Notes under the pieces: model-generated
Seen by the model: only the letters and a program-made list of their open reading frames with translations
The model's database searches: none
Told to the model about the DNA's origin: nothing
Shown here: piece after piece, positions 49,409 to 58,190 of the stretch
Numbering within the stretch: the first letter of the stretch is position 1
Layout of the letters: every line of letters begins with the position of its first letter
DNA from: Lachancea mirantina
Lineage: Eukaryota; Ascomycota; Saccharomycetes; Saccharomycetales; Saccharomycetaceae
Reading direction: 5' to 3'
NCBI GenBank assembly: GCA_900074745.1
Contig: LT598467.1
Coordinates: forward strand, 1,178,001-1,242,000
DNA length: 64,000 nt
Program-made: the position numbers and the translations under genes

Positions 49409-50350
49409 TTACAACTTGTACACATAGACGTTTAAAATAATGAGAATTACAATGCAGATTGACCAAAATGTGATTTCCGAATTATGCCGATTTCTTGCAA
49501 TGTCGTTCAGTAACAACATTATTTGATCGAGTTTATCCGTGTTGGACCTTACCAGGTCATCGATGTCTTGTATTCGGTTCGGCGCCATCATCGATTCGTT
49601 ATTCATGAAGCTTGGTCCCGCTAATGAAGAGCCAGAGGTCGCACCTGTCACCTCACGTGGCGTATGAGAAACATCGTACAACTCAGAATGGGATTTTGGA
49701 ACACTGCTTAGGTCTAAATCGTGCGAACGGTTCAAGAACGCTTCTAGTTTGTCAGTAGGCGCACTGCCACTATTGTGATTCAAATACTCGAGCGGGACCG
49801 GCTCGCCGAGCCTTTTCTTGAGTTCTTGGAAACGTTCTCTTCTCGTGAAAAGATTTCGTCGAGACGCTGGATTTCGATTTTCCTGATTCCGCGGTGTACC
49901 CTGGCCCAGAGATCTGAACGTCAAAATACTGCGTTTTGTTCTCAATTGAGGGGTAAATTCAAGTTCTTCTTGGTAATTATCTTGGAATGGGGAGGAAGCA
50001 TTGCTTTTGGGAGTCTCTAAGCGATCATGGAATCGATCTTCGAGTCGATTTTCTAGTCGATCCTCAAGTCGACTCTCAAAAGGTTGTCGTTTTATCGTCA
50101 CTGTTTCTTCTTTAACAGGTGGGTCTAACACCTGGTCTCCAATTCCAATGGTTTCAATCGGGTGACAGTGGTCTGTGTCTTCGACGTCCTGTACAGACGT
50201 CGAACTGTTCGATATCACCGAATCGCGATGTTGTTGATATTTCCTTCTGGCTTGATGGTAAATTTCATTAATCTTAGCGATTCGGGACTCGCTGGCTAGC
50301 CTTGCCTCGTGAGACGGCAAATAAGACCCGTTTATAGACCGTGAATTCAT
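49409..50350 (-). CDS. KAR1: Spindle-pole-body half-bridge protein
   Basis: The 313-residue protein corresponds to Kar1 (433 residues, YNL188W), the tail-anchored half-bridge protein that binds Cdc31 and acts in SPB duplication and karyogamy. A single hydrophobic segment at the extreme C-terminus (about 295-312, FWSICIVILIILNVYVY) anchors it in the nuclear envelope. The charged N-terminal part carries an odd run of four-residue units, RLED, RLEN, RLED, RFHD, encoded by a 12-bp tandem repeat. Conservation is low, so the call leans on topology, the N-terminal region and position between SWT21 and SRP1 (YNL187-189). Confidence 0.87.
   Translation of the reverse strand: MNSRSINGSYLPSHEARLASESRIAKINEIYHQARRKYQQHRDSVISNSSTSVQDVEDTDHCHPIETIGIGDQVLDPPVKEETVTIKRQPFESRLEDRLENRLEDRFHDRLETPKSNASSPFQDNYQEELEFTPQLRTKRSILTFRSLGQGTPRNQENRNPASRRNLFTRRERFQELKKRLGEPVPLEYLNHNSGSAPTDKLEAFLNRSHDLDLSSVPKSHSELYDVSHTPREVTGATSGSSLAGPSFMNNESMMAPNRIQDIDDLVRSNTDKLDQIMLLLNDIARNRHNSEITFWSICIVILIILNVYVYKL
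50022..50069 (-). repeat. 12-bp tandem repeat inside KAR1
   Basis: Four 12-bp units beginning CGAT lie head to tail at 50022-50033, 50034-50045, 50046-50057 and 50058-50069, with a partial unit after them. In the KAR1 frame they encode RLE(D/N)-type tetrapeptides and so keep the frame. Confidence 0.8.
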
Positions 50351-50599
50351 TCATACGGAGCCAACTGCCGATTTGTTCACCACGGTAACTAGTCGGTTTT
50401 TTGTAATTCATTGTTGACGATTTGCACAGAGGTAATAACGTGATCAAAATCAAGTAATGCTCCAAGCGCTCCAACTCTCCTCTCTAGAAGAGCACCTTTA
50501 AGTAGTAGTGGATATCTATTGGTTTGCAGAGGAATAAAGCGTTAAACAGTATTTATTTGATAAGACGTGTGTTCCGATGATTGAAGATGACGGCTTCTT

Positions 50600-52225
50600 C
50601 TAGTTGAAATTAAACTGTTGATTGACGCTGGAACCAAACCCAAATGTGTTACCAGCCGTTTGAGGAGCCATACTCTCGTCGACAGCATCGTCTTCTTCGC
50701 TGAAGTACTGTTCGATGATATTGAAGGCCTTTTCATAGATTTTCTCGTTTTCGTTTTGTTGACAGTTGAAAATCTTTTCCATACCACCTGCCTTCTCTAT
50801 GTAGTCGGCATTTTCGTTAATGTGTAGTCCACGGGCCTCTTTGTCTGCTTCTCCCATCTTGAGTATGTTTTCCAGAGCATCAAGCGTGACTTCTATGATC
50901 CGGTTGTCAGCGATTTCTAGCAAATCACATAGTGGCTTGATACAGCCTTGAGATACCAGGTAACGGATAATATCTGGTTTCTGAAGTCCACCAGACGAAG
51001 CGTTTGAGATGGCCCAACAGGCTTCTTTCTTGGTCTTGTAATCTGCCGTTTCTAATAGCCTTATCAAAGGGGGAACCAAATTGGAGTCGATTACGGCTTG
51101 TATCTGATCGGTATTGCCCGCAGTAATGTTAGAGACGGTCCAGCAAGCTTCTTTGCGAATAGATTCCTTTGGAGACCCCAGTAGGTTTCTCAAAGCGCCC
51201 AAGACGCCGCTATTGATGACCACTTGTGTTTGCAAATCGGTACCCGTGACGATATTACCAACTGCTCTTAGCGCAGGTGTTTGCACGAGCGTCGATTGAT
51301 GGTTCAAAAGCTCGACGAGTCTTTTGGGGATTCGAACGTCGACAACAGCTTGGATTGCTTCCGCGGTGCCGTCGGACAGATATGAAATGGCCCAGCACGC
51401 GTCAACCAGAGTTTCCGTGTCCATCGAGTAAATGAGCTTTGCCAGCGTTGGTAGCGCCTGTGACACGATAGCCCAGTCGGGTTGTGGTTTTTTGCCCCTG
51501 CACAAGTTTGACAAAGTCCAAGTGGCGGTTCTAATTAGCGAGTTTTTGTTTAGATTGAACAACGCCAGGATAGGTTGCATGGCACCGCAACCCAAGACAT
51601 AGTCTCTGTAGCCCGTAGAATCACCAGCCACATTGCCGAGCGCCCAGATGGCCTGCTCCTTGACCTCGACGGAACCCGTGTACAAGAGTTGAATGAATAA
51701 TGGCACGGCGCCTGCCTCGACAACGACTTTGGTCTGGTCCGACGTACCAGATGCGATATTGGTGAGAGCCCAAGCGGCCTCCAATTGTAGCATCTCGGGC
51801 TGATTTTCGTTCATGAAATTCACGAGGTTTGGTACGACTCCCGATTGGATAACGGTGTCAATAGGTGGACGATGTTCACGCGACAGAATCTGACGGAATT
51901 TCACCGTAGCGGCAAGCTGCTCTTGCAGGTCCGTTGCGTTGATCTGTTGAACCATTTGAGGCAGTTCGACTTGTAATTGCTGATAAAATTGTTGGTCTGC
52001 GCTGCTAGCGGCTTCATCTTCGTCTTCCGAGTCTGGGCCCGCCGCAGCAACTGCGAAGTTTCTTCTCTTGGCGAGGGCCTCATCACGCTTGGCTTTCCGG
52101 AGCTCAACTTGTTGCGTGTCTCTACGACGACGAAGCTCATCAGCAGAGAATCTGCCCTTGTTTTTGAAGTTGGTGCGACGGTATTCGGGCACGAATTTGT
52201 TTGAAGAACCAGAGTCTGCGTCCAT
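50600..52225 (-). CDS. SRP1: Importin alpha
   Basis: The 541-residue protein is karyopherin alpha, the adaptor that binds nuclear localisation signals and importin beta; S. cerevisiae Srp1 has 542 residues (YNL189W). The frame is open to 52261 but Met at 52225 ([19 protein letters not shown]) is the conserved start. The basic importin-beta-binding domain is at about 10-60. Ten armadillo repeats follow with the repeated W-x3-N pairs ([66 protein letters not shown]). The C-terminal tail ends [16 protein letters not shown], as in S. cerevisiae. Confidence 0.98.
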   Translation of the reverse strand: MDADSGSSNKFVPEYRRTNFKNKGRFSADELRRRRDTQQVELRKAKRDEALAKRRNFAVAAAGPDSEDEDEAASSADQQFYQQLQVELPQMVQQINATDLQEQLAATVKFRQILSREHRPPIDTVIQSGVVPNLVNFMNENQPEMLQLEAAWALTNIASGTSDQTKVVVEAGAVPLFIQLLYTGSVEVKEQAIWALGNVAGDSTGYRDYVLGCGAMQPILALFNLNKNSLIRTATWTLSNLCRGKKPQPDWAIVSQALPTLAKLIYSMDTETLVDACWAISYLSDGTAEAIQAVVDVRIPKRLVELLNHQSTLVQTPALRAVGNIVTGTDLQTQVVINSGVLGALRNLLGSPKESIRKEACWTVSNITAGNTDQIQAVIDSNLVPPLIRLLETADYKTKKEACWAISNASSGGLQKPDIIRYLVSQGCIKPLCDLLEIADNRIIEVTLDALENILKMGEADKEARGLHINENADYIEKAGGMEKIFNCQQNENEKIYEKAFNIIEQYFSEEDDAVDESMAPQTAGNTFGFGSSVNQQFNFN

Positions 52226-52855
52226 CGGGGGTTGTGAAGCGGTAAGGGGGATTAAACGCACTAGGCAAAGTCAATCAGGTCGTCGGAGCTCGCTCTGCAG
52301 TCGGTTTAGCTCAGCTTGTAGCGCTGCTCAAATTCTTGCAAGGGCCGTTTTCCTTAGTTTAGAAAATTTTCGAACCGAGAGATGAGAGACGATGCTCGTC
52401 GCTTGGTACGCATACCCGAAACCTACTCGGTCAACCCATGTCACTCCGTACGTATTGGCACACACAAGATTAGATTACTAAAAAAATACACATCTAAGTA
52501 AACGAGATGGCACCGGTCGCGCGCCGCAGCCGTCCCACACACAGACGGCCGCGCCCGCGGCTGGGCCGGGGAGACAGTTTCTTCGCACACACACGCACAC
52601 ACACACACACACACACAGAGAACACATAGCACACACACACACGTCGCAGCGCTGACGAGATTGCAGCCGGAAAAAAAACGCGAAACACACGTGCCCCGGC
52701 CAGGACACACTCCCGGCACACGGTACACGCGTCCCCCGCGCGCTGCAACGCTCCGCAACGCTCCGCAGCCACTCAGCACAGTCGGTTTGACGTTTGTTTG
52801 TTTTTTACAATTTCACCATACGGACAGACAAAAAGAACCGCTCCGACGCGCGCCC
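52226..52855. other. Intergenic with CA microsatellite, SRP1 promoter side
   Basis: This 630-base gap lies between SRP1 and the 3' end of the YNL190W-like gene. It contains a (CA)n tract and GC-rich flanks. Open frames there are repeat artefacts. Confidence 0.5.
52586..52642. repeat. (CA)n microsatellite
   Basis: An almost pure CA run covers 52586-52616, is broken by AGAGAACACATAG, and resumes at 52630-52642. Such tracts vary in length between strains. Confidence 0.9.
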
Positions 52856-53194
52856 TCACAAGAGCATGAGAGCACCAGCCACGACCGCACCGCCGAAAGT
52901 GAGCCCCAACGCTTGTTGAGGAACGCCGTTGCCGGGGGCAGCGGCGTTCTTCTCCTTCACGAAAACGGTCGACGTAGGGTTATGCGTCTTGTTGAAACGG
53001 CCGTACTTGTGGGTACCGGTGGCCTTCGACGTCGACGAGTGCTTCGTCTTGTTGAAACGGCCGTACCTGTGCGTCCCCGTAGTGATCGTCGTGGTTGCCG
53101 TGAAGAAACTCTTGGGTTCCTTTGGTCCCTTTTCGGCCGCGCCCACCGACGCCAAAACGGCTACTGCCGCAACGCTGATACTCGACAACTTCAT
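52856..53194 (-). CDS. YNL190W: GPI-type cell-wall hydrophilin, YNL190W-like
   Basis: The 112-residue protein starts with a classic signal peptide (MKLSSISVAAVAVLASVGAA, cleavage near residue 20). The mature part is basic and hydroxy-rich, with two copies of GTH(R/K)YGRFNKT separated by a Ser/Thr/Lys spacer. It ends in a hydrophobic tail (ALGLTFGGAVVAGALMLL) after a Gly/Asn site typical for GPI attachment. S. cerevisiae YNL190W, a hydrophilin needed for desiccation survival, is 204 residues with more repeats. Position beside SRP1 matches. Confidence 0.85.
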   Translation of the reverse strand: MKLSSISVAAVAVLASVGAAEKGPKEPKSFFTATTTITTGTHRYGRFNKTKHSSTSKATGTHKYGRFNKTHNPTSTVFVKEKNAAAPGNGVPQQALGLTFGGAVVAGALMLL

Positions 53195-53300
53195 ACTTGC
53201 TGCTGATACTGTGTGCTAGCCCGTGGACCTTTAGTGGTAGTAGTGGTAGCTTTAATAGTGCCAGAAACTGTTTTGCTCGCCAAACTCAATAAGACAAAAG

Positions 53301-53516
53301 ATGGCTTTAACAGACTACGTTCCAAGTTTGAAATTCGTCTTCCTTATAAATGGCCTTATGGCCTTTATGGCCTCCATGTCCTTTATGGGATTGGCTCCGT
53401 GGGCCGTCATTCCGTGCCGGGTTTTGCTACCAGCATTTCTGGGGGCTTGGCTATGGAAAGCGGGTCTTTCTATAGGGAAAAAAAACATACCAAAATTCCC
53501 TCCCGAAGCCATGTAG
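53301..53516 (+). CDS. Possible small membrane protein, unknown
   Basis: This is an open frame of 71 codons. It has two hydrophobic segments (about residues 10-32 and 36-52), a Lys-rich tail (KKNIPKFPP), and the composition of a real small membrane protein. I recognise no family. The DNA under the first segment repeats ATGGCCTTTATGG-like units, which could produce a hydrophobic frame by chance. It is divergent from the YNL190W-like gene with only 106 bases between starts. Treat as hypothetical. Confidence 0.45.
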   Translation: MALTDYVPSLKFVFLINGLMAFMASMSFMGLAPWAVIPCRVLLPAFLGAWLWKAGLSIGKKNIPKFPPEAM

Positions 53517-53831
53517 GGAGGGGTGTGTTTACTTTTGTCCACTTTGCCAACAGCGTGAAGATAGGAGGTGTACGGGTGCGTGAATTTCCGATGGTGTGGG
53601 GGTGTTGGGTTACGTCATCGCAGGGAGCGTCATTTTCGACGGAAACTCATGAGTAACCCATTCGTGTGTAATGACAGTACCTGCTCGGACTCATCGACAG
53701 GTGTCGCGATGCACGGCGAGAGGGCTTGTTGGATCCCCGGTGGGTAAAGCGGATGCCGGGTATACCCAGTGATCATGTCTGCCTCGACAACCCGTTTCAG
53801 AGCCTTGTCCATCAACTAAAGGGCGACAGAT
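53517..53831. other. Intergenic with TG-rich tract and one copy of the 65-bp repeat
   Basis: This 315-base gap contains a Rap1-like GTACGGGTGCG motif (53570-53580), a TG-rich tract at 53592-53609, and the first copy of the 65-bp direct repeat (53652-53716). A 33-codon frame from 53649 runs through the repeat. Confidence 0.5.
53652..53716 (+). repeat. 65-bp direct repeat, copy 1
   Basis: Starting AGTAACCCATTCGTGTGT, this copy matches 56350-56414 at 61 of 65 bases with no gaps. Similarity stops at both ends. It lies upstream of the thioesterase gene; copy 2 lies beyond the DOP1 relic. Confidence 0.9.
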
Positions 53832-54530
53832 TTGACAATTACCAACATGCCAGGCTTGAGCGCCGTGAGAGTTGGTCCCGTTGAACAGCCTGCCAAAAGT
53901 GCCGTCATCTTTTTGCATGGTATCGGTGACAGTGGAGCAGGGTGGGCCTTCTTTGCAGAAACGCTGACACGAGACACTGCATTCAGCCAGACAAGGTTTA
54001 TTTTCCCAAACGCTCCGATCACGAATATCGTGGCAAATGGCAACAACCCGATGCCCGCTTGGTTCGATGTCTATGACTGGAACGATCTTCATGCGAAACA
54101 GGACACTGTCGGATTTCTAAAGTCTCTGGAGCAGGTCAAAGCTTTTGTCAAGGAACAAATGGACCTTGGGATTGATCCGAAAAACATTGTGGTGGGGGGT
54201 TTTTCGCAAGGTGCAGCGTTGGCGCTGGCTTCGGCCCTGGTCCTTCCGGTCAAAATTGGTGGAATCGTCGCTTTGTCGGGTATGGCCAGCGCTAACATTG
54301 ATTTTCTCACAGGCCGGAATAGTTTGAACCGTGAGACACCAGTTTTCCACGGTCACGGTGATGCAGACCCCGTCGTTCCGCTTGCACTGGGCAAACAGGC
54401 TCGTGCGTTGTATTCAGACACATGTGGACTACAGAGTTACGAGTTTCATGAATATCCTGGCTTGGCTCACAGTTCGTGTCCCGAAGAGATCTTGGACACA
54501 ACTGCGTTTATCAAGAAGACAATTGCGTGA
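53832..54530 (+). CDS. TML25: Acyl-protein thioesterase
   Basis: The 232-residue alpha/beta hydrolase removes palmitate from proteins such as Gpa1; S. cerevisiae YLR118C/Tml25 has 227 residues. The catalytic triad is intact: S125 in GGFSQGAALA, Asp in HGHGDADPVVP and His in PGLAHSSCPEE. The oxyanion strand FLHGIGDSGAGW is also present. Met at 53847 (MPGLSAV) is an alternative start. It lies directly before a broken DOP1 fragment, and a 65-bp repeat brackets the pair. It may therefore be a transposed or extra copy, but it shows no damage. Confidence 0.92.
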   Translation: MTITNMPGLSAVRVGPVEQPAKSAVIFLHGIGDSGAGWAFFAETLTRDTAFSQTRFIFPNAPITNIVANGNNPMPAWFDVYDWNDLHAKQDTVGFLKSLEQVKAFVKEQMDLGIDPKNIVVGGFSQGAALALASALVLPVKIGGIVALSGMASANIDFLTGRNSLNRETPVFHGHGDADPVVPLALGKQARALYSDTCGLQSYEFHEYPGLAHSSCPEEILDTTAFIKKTIA

Positions 54531-54640
54531 ATGGTTTCGGGACGAGAGCCAGCGGCCCAGTCGCTCTCCTTGATGGTGAACTTCATTGTCACGTGATAAG
54601 TAGCCATTTCTCTAATCCATATACTAGTCGAACAAAGGAA

Positions 54641-55786
54641 ACAACTGTTTCAATTGATTTCAGCGGCAAACAAGTGGGTTCCAAACAGAAGAAGTTTCAC
54701 AGCCACGTACAGAAGGCGCTACAGCATTTTGAATCTGGCACAGAATGGGCAGATTATATTGCCAACTTGGGTAGATTACTGAAAGCTTTGCAAAGTTGGT
54801 TGTCGCTGTCGCCCAGCTTACCGTCAGGTGTCCATCTGAAGGCCCTTGAAGTGTACGACTACATTTTTGACAACATTGGGCTCGAATCCATCGGCAGAGA
54901 ATGCAACATTTGGACCCCTGGGATCTTTGGACTTATGTCCTACGCGTCCCTCTCGGTCAAAGGTCCCCTAATTGAGCTTTATGAACAGCTTCTCATTCAA
55001 CTGTCATCACAGGCTTTGAGGATTTTGATCAAGCCGATGCTTGCAAGTCTTTTCACTGGCATCGAAGATGAAAATAACGAGTTCCAGGGTGCAACTTTCA
55101 GTTTGATAGACGCTCTCAAAGAAAATTTGGCCGACGATTTGCTGTATTGGCGGGCTGTCTTCCTGATAATGATATCCAACAAAGAGAGAAGAGCTGGTGG
55201 GCTGGTCTGGATTACGAAACAACTGCCGTCTTTGAATGCAGTTCCTCGCAAAATTTTGGAAAAAATGATTGAATCCGGCAGTGACCGCGCAAAGTCAACC
55301 AAAAACGCGAGGCTGCACTTGGGCTTTTACTGCCGGCGGCCCACGATTCGTCCTGAGCCTGGGCTCTTGGTCAGATGCCTACTTTCCTGCTTAGCAGAAG
55401 AAAACGAGGTTTTGGTGAAGAGAGGTGTATTGGACATTTTGACCCAACGCATTCACTTAAGCTCACGTTTTATCCAAGTTCTGATGCCAGAAAATGACCG
55501 AAAGATGCTCATAATTGCTTGTTGCAGGACAATGTTAAACCGCGACATGTCCATCAGCAGAAGAGTGTGGAATTGGTTACTGGGACCTGCTTCAGCTACG
55601 CAGACCTCGCCAAGGGAAGGCTCTACAACCTAATTTTCAGAAAATGGTCCCGGCACGCTGTTCAGTGGCCTTGAGGAGTTATCGAATGAGCCTAGCGGCA
55701 TAGCGGACGTATACAGGATTTGTCTGTCACTAATGGATAGGTGGGAGATTGCCTTCCATGTCATCCCTCAGCAGACATGATCAGTG
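54641..55786 (+). pseudogene. DOP1: 5' fragment of DOP1 (Dopey), decayed
   Basis: This stretch resembles the N-terminal quarter of Dop1, the large (about 1700 residues) essential partner of Neo1 and Mon2 in endosome-Golgi traffic. Strong matches run from GSKQKKFHSHVQKAL and EWADYIANLGRLLKALQSW through GVHLKALEVYDYIF and ECNIWTPGIFGLM to MSISRRVWNWLLGP. The proper initiator Met is missing: the frame runs back without ATG into the end of the thioesterase gene. After GPASATQTSPREGSTT the frame stops at 55633. Similarity resumes one frame over, from about 55639 (LFSGLEEL, VYRICLSLMDRWEIA), and stops at 55786. The remaining three quarters are absent. A complete copy is presumably elsewhere. Confidence 0.88.
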
Positions 55787-56616
55787 GGTGACAGTTTCAT
55801 ACGAAATGCCGAAACTTATACGAAGCATGGTGCCAGAGACGAAAGAGATGGGTGAAGAGATGCTCTCCTCTAAACTGGAAAAGTACGTTCTTGTGGATGC
55901 GAGAACGGCCCAATTATTGCAGTACTTTGCCGAGGCCCGTGAACTGTTCGACAATCTAACTTCAAAATTACAGGAAGACGATTACAATTATTTCTACACG
56001 GCCGCTTCACAAGCTGCGGAAGGATCGTAGGCGGTTACCTAGGAAGAATACGAGAACATCGATGGTTTTAAGAGATAGGTTCCTGAAATTTAACTTCTGT
56101 CAGCACCACACAAGTTCGTGAACCTCTAAAGAGTTCGAAGAAGTGGAAAGCGAGTCCGAACTGTGTGATTCAGACTTTGACGGATCTGATTGTTATCTCA
56201 ACAGTGAAGAAGACGAATCACTTTTAGCCTCCATCAGTAATGAGGAGACTTGCGTTGCAACAGACTCAGCGGAAGATCTTACTAAGAGCTCACTAAGTAG
56301 GAGAGAGGGCGCTGAATCCTTTTCAAAATATAGCAGGCTTTGTGCAGGTAGTAACCCATACGTGTGTAATGACAGTACCTGTTAGGACTCATCGACAGGT
56401 GTCGCGATACACGGAGATGGAGTCTGGGTGTCGACTAAAATATCGCTTTGTACGCGGTGTCACTTCGTGGTTAGCATGGGTGTTTCCAGCAATGGCGACT
56501 GTGCTACTTCAGCAATACGTAGTCTCGAACATCGTCAACCATTCGTAGCGTTGTTAACTTTTGCCGGCTATTCTGTATCGCCACCCGAACCACCCATTAA
56601 TGGCAGCTTCTTTTGA
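55787..56616 (+). other. Unassigned remnant frames downstream of the DOP1 relic
   Basis: A frame at 55749-56030 encodes a hydrophilic helical peptide with KLEKYVLVDARTAQLLQYF. A second frame, 56143-56616, would be about 157 codons if a single TAG at 56383-56385 is ignored; its first part is acidic and Ser-rich (ESESELCDSDFDGSDC) and its second part Cys-containing (SLCTRCHFVV). I do not recognise either. The second includes copy 2 of the 65-bp repeat. They look like decayed coding DNA. Confidence 0.4.
56350..56414 (+). repeat. 65-bp direct repeat, copy 2
   Basis: This is the partner of 53652-53716, with four substitutions. In one frame both copies read SNP(F/Y)VCNDSTC, then DSSTGVA; here one substitution makes a stop. 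The spacing between copies is about 2.7 kb. Confidence 0.9.
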
Positions 56617-56639
56617 TGTTAGAGCTACGTTTGAGTGCT

Positions 56640-57910
56640 TTTGATAGCATACGATGCACTCGTCAAATCGTACAGTCCATGAGTTTTACTTCCCGGGTCT
56701 AAAATGAAAGACACATGATAGACGGGGTTAGAGCGGAACTCGCTGAAATGTTTCTCGTGCGACGATTGGCAATTTCCATGGAATCAAGTATTCATTGCTT
56801 GTCATCAGGATCGGGATGTGAGGACGATCTCGAGATCTCATATCCTGCCAATGCATCCGTACAATTAGGTAGAAAGTAAAGCGGTGCTCCATTACGGAAG
56901 CAGTTTTTCGGTGTCCTGCGATTGTGGAGTAGCGTCCTTCGTAATTTTGCAAAAGCTCTAGAGTTCTTGCATCGAAGATGGTAAGCTCGCGCAACTTCAC
57001 TGCCAATTCGGTGCATCCATAGTCTTTTATTCTTTCACAACATGCTTCGCGAATGTGTCTTTTTTTCAAAAAAGTGTGGACTTGACGCCATCTCACCATC
57101 CAGCTGGTCTGGGAGTCTCAAAGGTGAATAGGTGCCTTAGATTCGGGTTGAACATCTCATAGCTTTGGAAAGCTTCATAAATTTCAAGAAAGGGTCAGTG
57201 AATATGCTCTTGGAGAGCCAGCAGTTCATTATTTTCTGAAATTGCAGATTTAGAACGTGGCTGGCGCATCCGATATACCGCGTCTTACCAAGCAATCGGT
57301 ACGGAAGCGGTTTTAATGTTTTGTAGTTATTGTGTATCAAATGTGACTAGAACGCACCGTTGTTTGTGGCATTGTCCATGGTTATCGTGCCCACCTTATC
57401 TGTCAGACCATGTTTGTCCATCAACTCCAGAAATAACGTGCAAAGAAACCACGATAGCAAGGAATGACTCCCCATGTCCCGCAGTCCAGATATCAAGTAC
57501 GAGGTTCACAAGTTGGGTGTCCCTCAGGTTGGGATGAAGTGATTCATTCATGTATTTCGAGTAGAGTCAATTTTCTTTGAAAGTGTCGTCCTGGATTGCA
57601 TAAGTTGGCCAGAAACGTGAATCTCATTTCTTTGGCTCCATGCGACGCATTCGACAAAACTAAAAGGCAGAATCTTCTCGGCAAGTAACAGCACGTTATC
57701 TGTCATGAGTTGTTTTTGTTTGAATTCTCTCTTGTATCGCCCTTGATAACCTTAATGACGTTGGTTTTTTTCGCTAAAGAACGAAGGACATTTACCTTCC
57801 CAATCTCGTTGTTGGCCTCCAGCGAGTGCTGCCCTTTAGATACCCGAAGGCAAGCTACTGTACAAGTAAAGTTGGTGGCCTTTTATTGTTCCTCTTGTGA
57901 TTAAGCGCTT
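56640..57910 (-). mobile_element. Degraded hAT-superfamily DNA transposon (Rover/Roamer type)
   Basis: Reverse-strand frames carry hAT transposase motifs in the right order. From 5' to 3' they are LLLAEKILPFSFVE (about 57690-57640), LVLDIWTAGHGESFLAIVVSLH (about 57500-57440), VGTITMDNATNNGAF (about 57390-57345), YIGCASHVLNLQF (about 57275-57240) and RWRQVHTFLKKR with a following LLQNYEGRYSTIAGHRKTAS (about 57095-56900). They lie in different frames with internal stops, so the gene is dead. The C-terminal dimerisation domain is at best partial. Terminal inverted repeats and the 8-bp target duplication were not found, so the ends given are only the span of recognisable coding relics. hAT families named Rover and Roamer are known from Lachancea and related yeasts. 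Confidence 0.82.
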
Positions 57911-58190
57911 TAAAGAATGTTTTAATTGTTTAAAATGTTTACGAAAGCTTTCGTACAAAGTGGTTATTCACTAGTCAAGTCTGGTTCTCTGAAAGTCATC
58001 CTTTCCGTCTAAAACATTATCTTCCACATTCAAGAACATAAGTCATAATTCTGAATACTTATTTAGATATTAAAAGCCCGAGGGAAAGCCAGAACAGTTG
58101 TCAGGTGCCCCTCATTACACAATGCACCACCAACCCACGTATGGTAAAATCCTTAGCGAGGCATTATTACGCGACCCGAGCTACGTAGCT

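Noticed and set aside
52441-52779. Cys/Val-rich frames over the CA microsatellite
   Set aside because: They are translations of the (CA)n repeat and GC-rich flanks.
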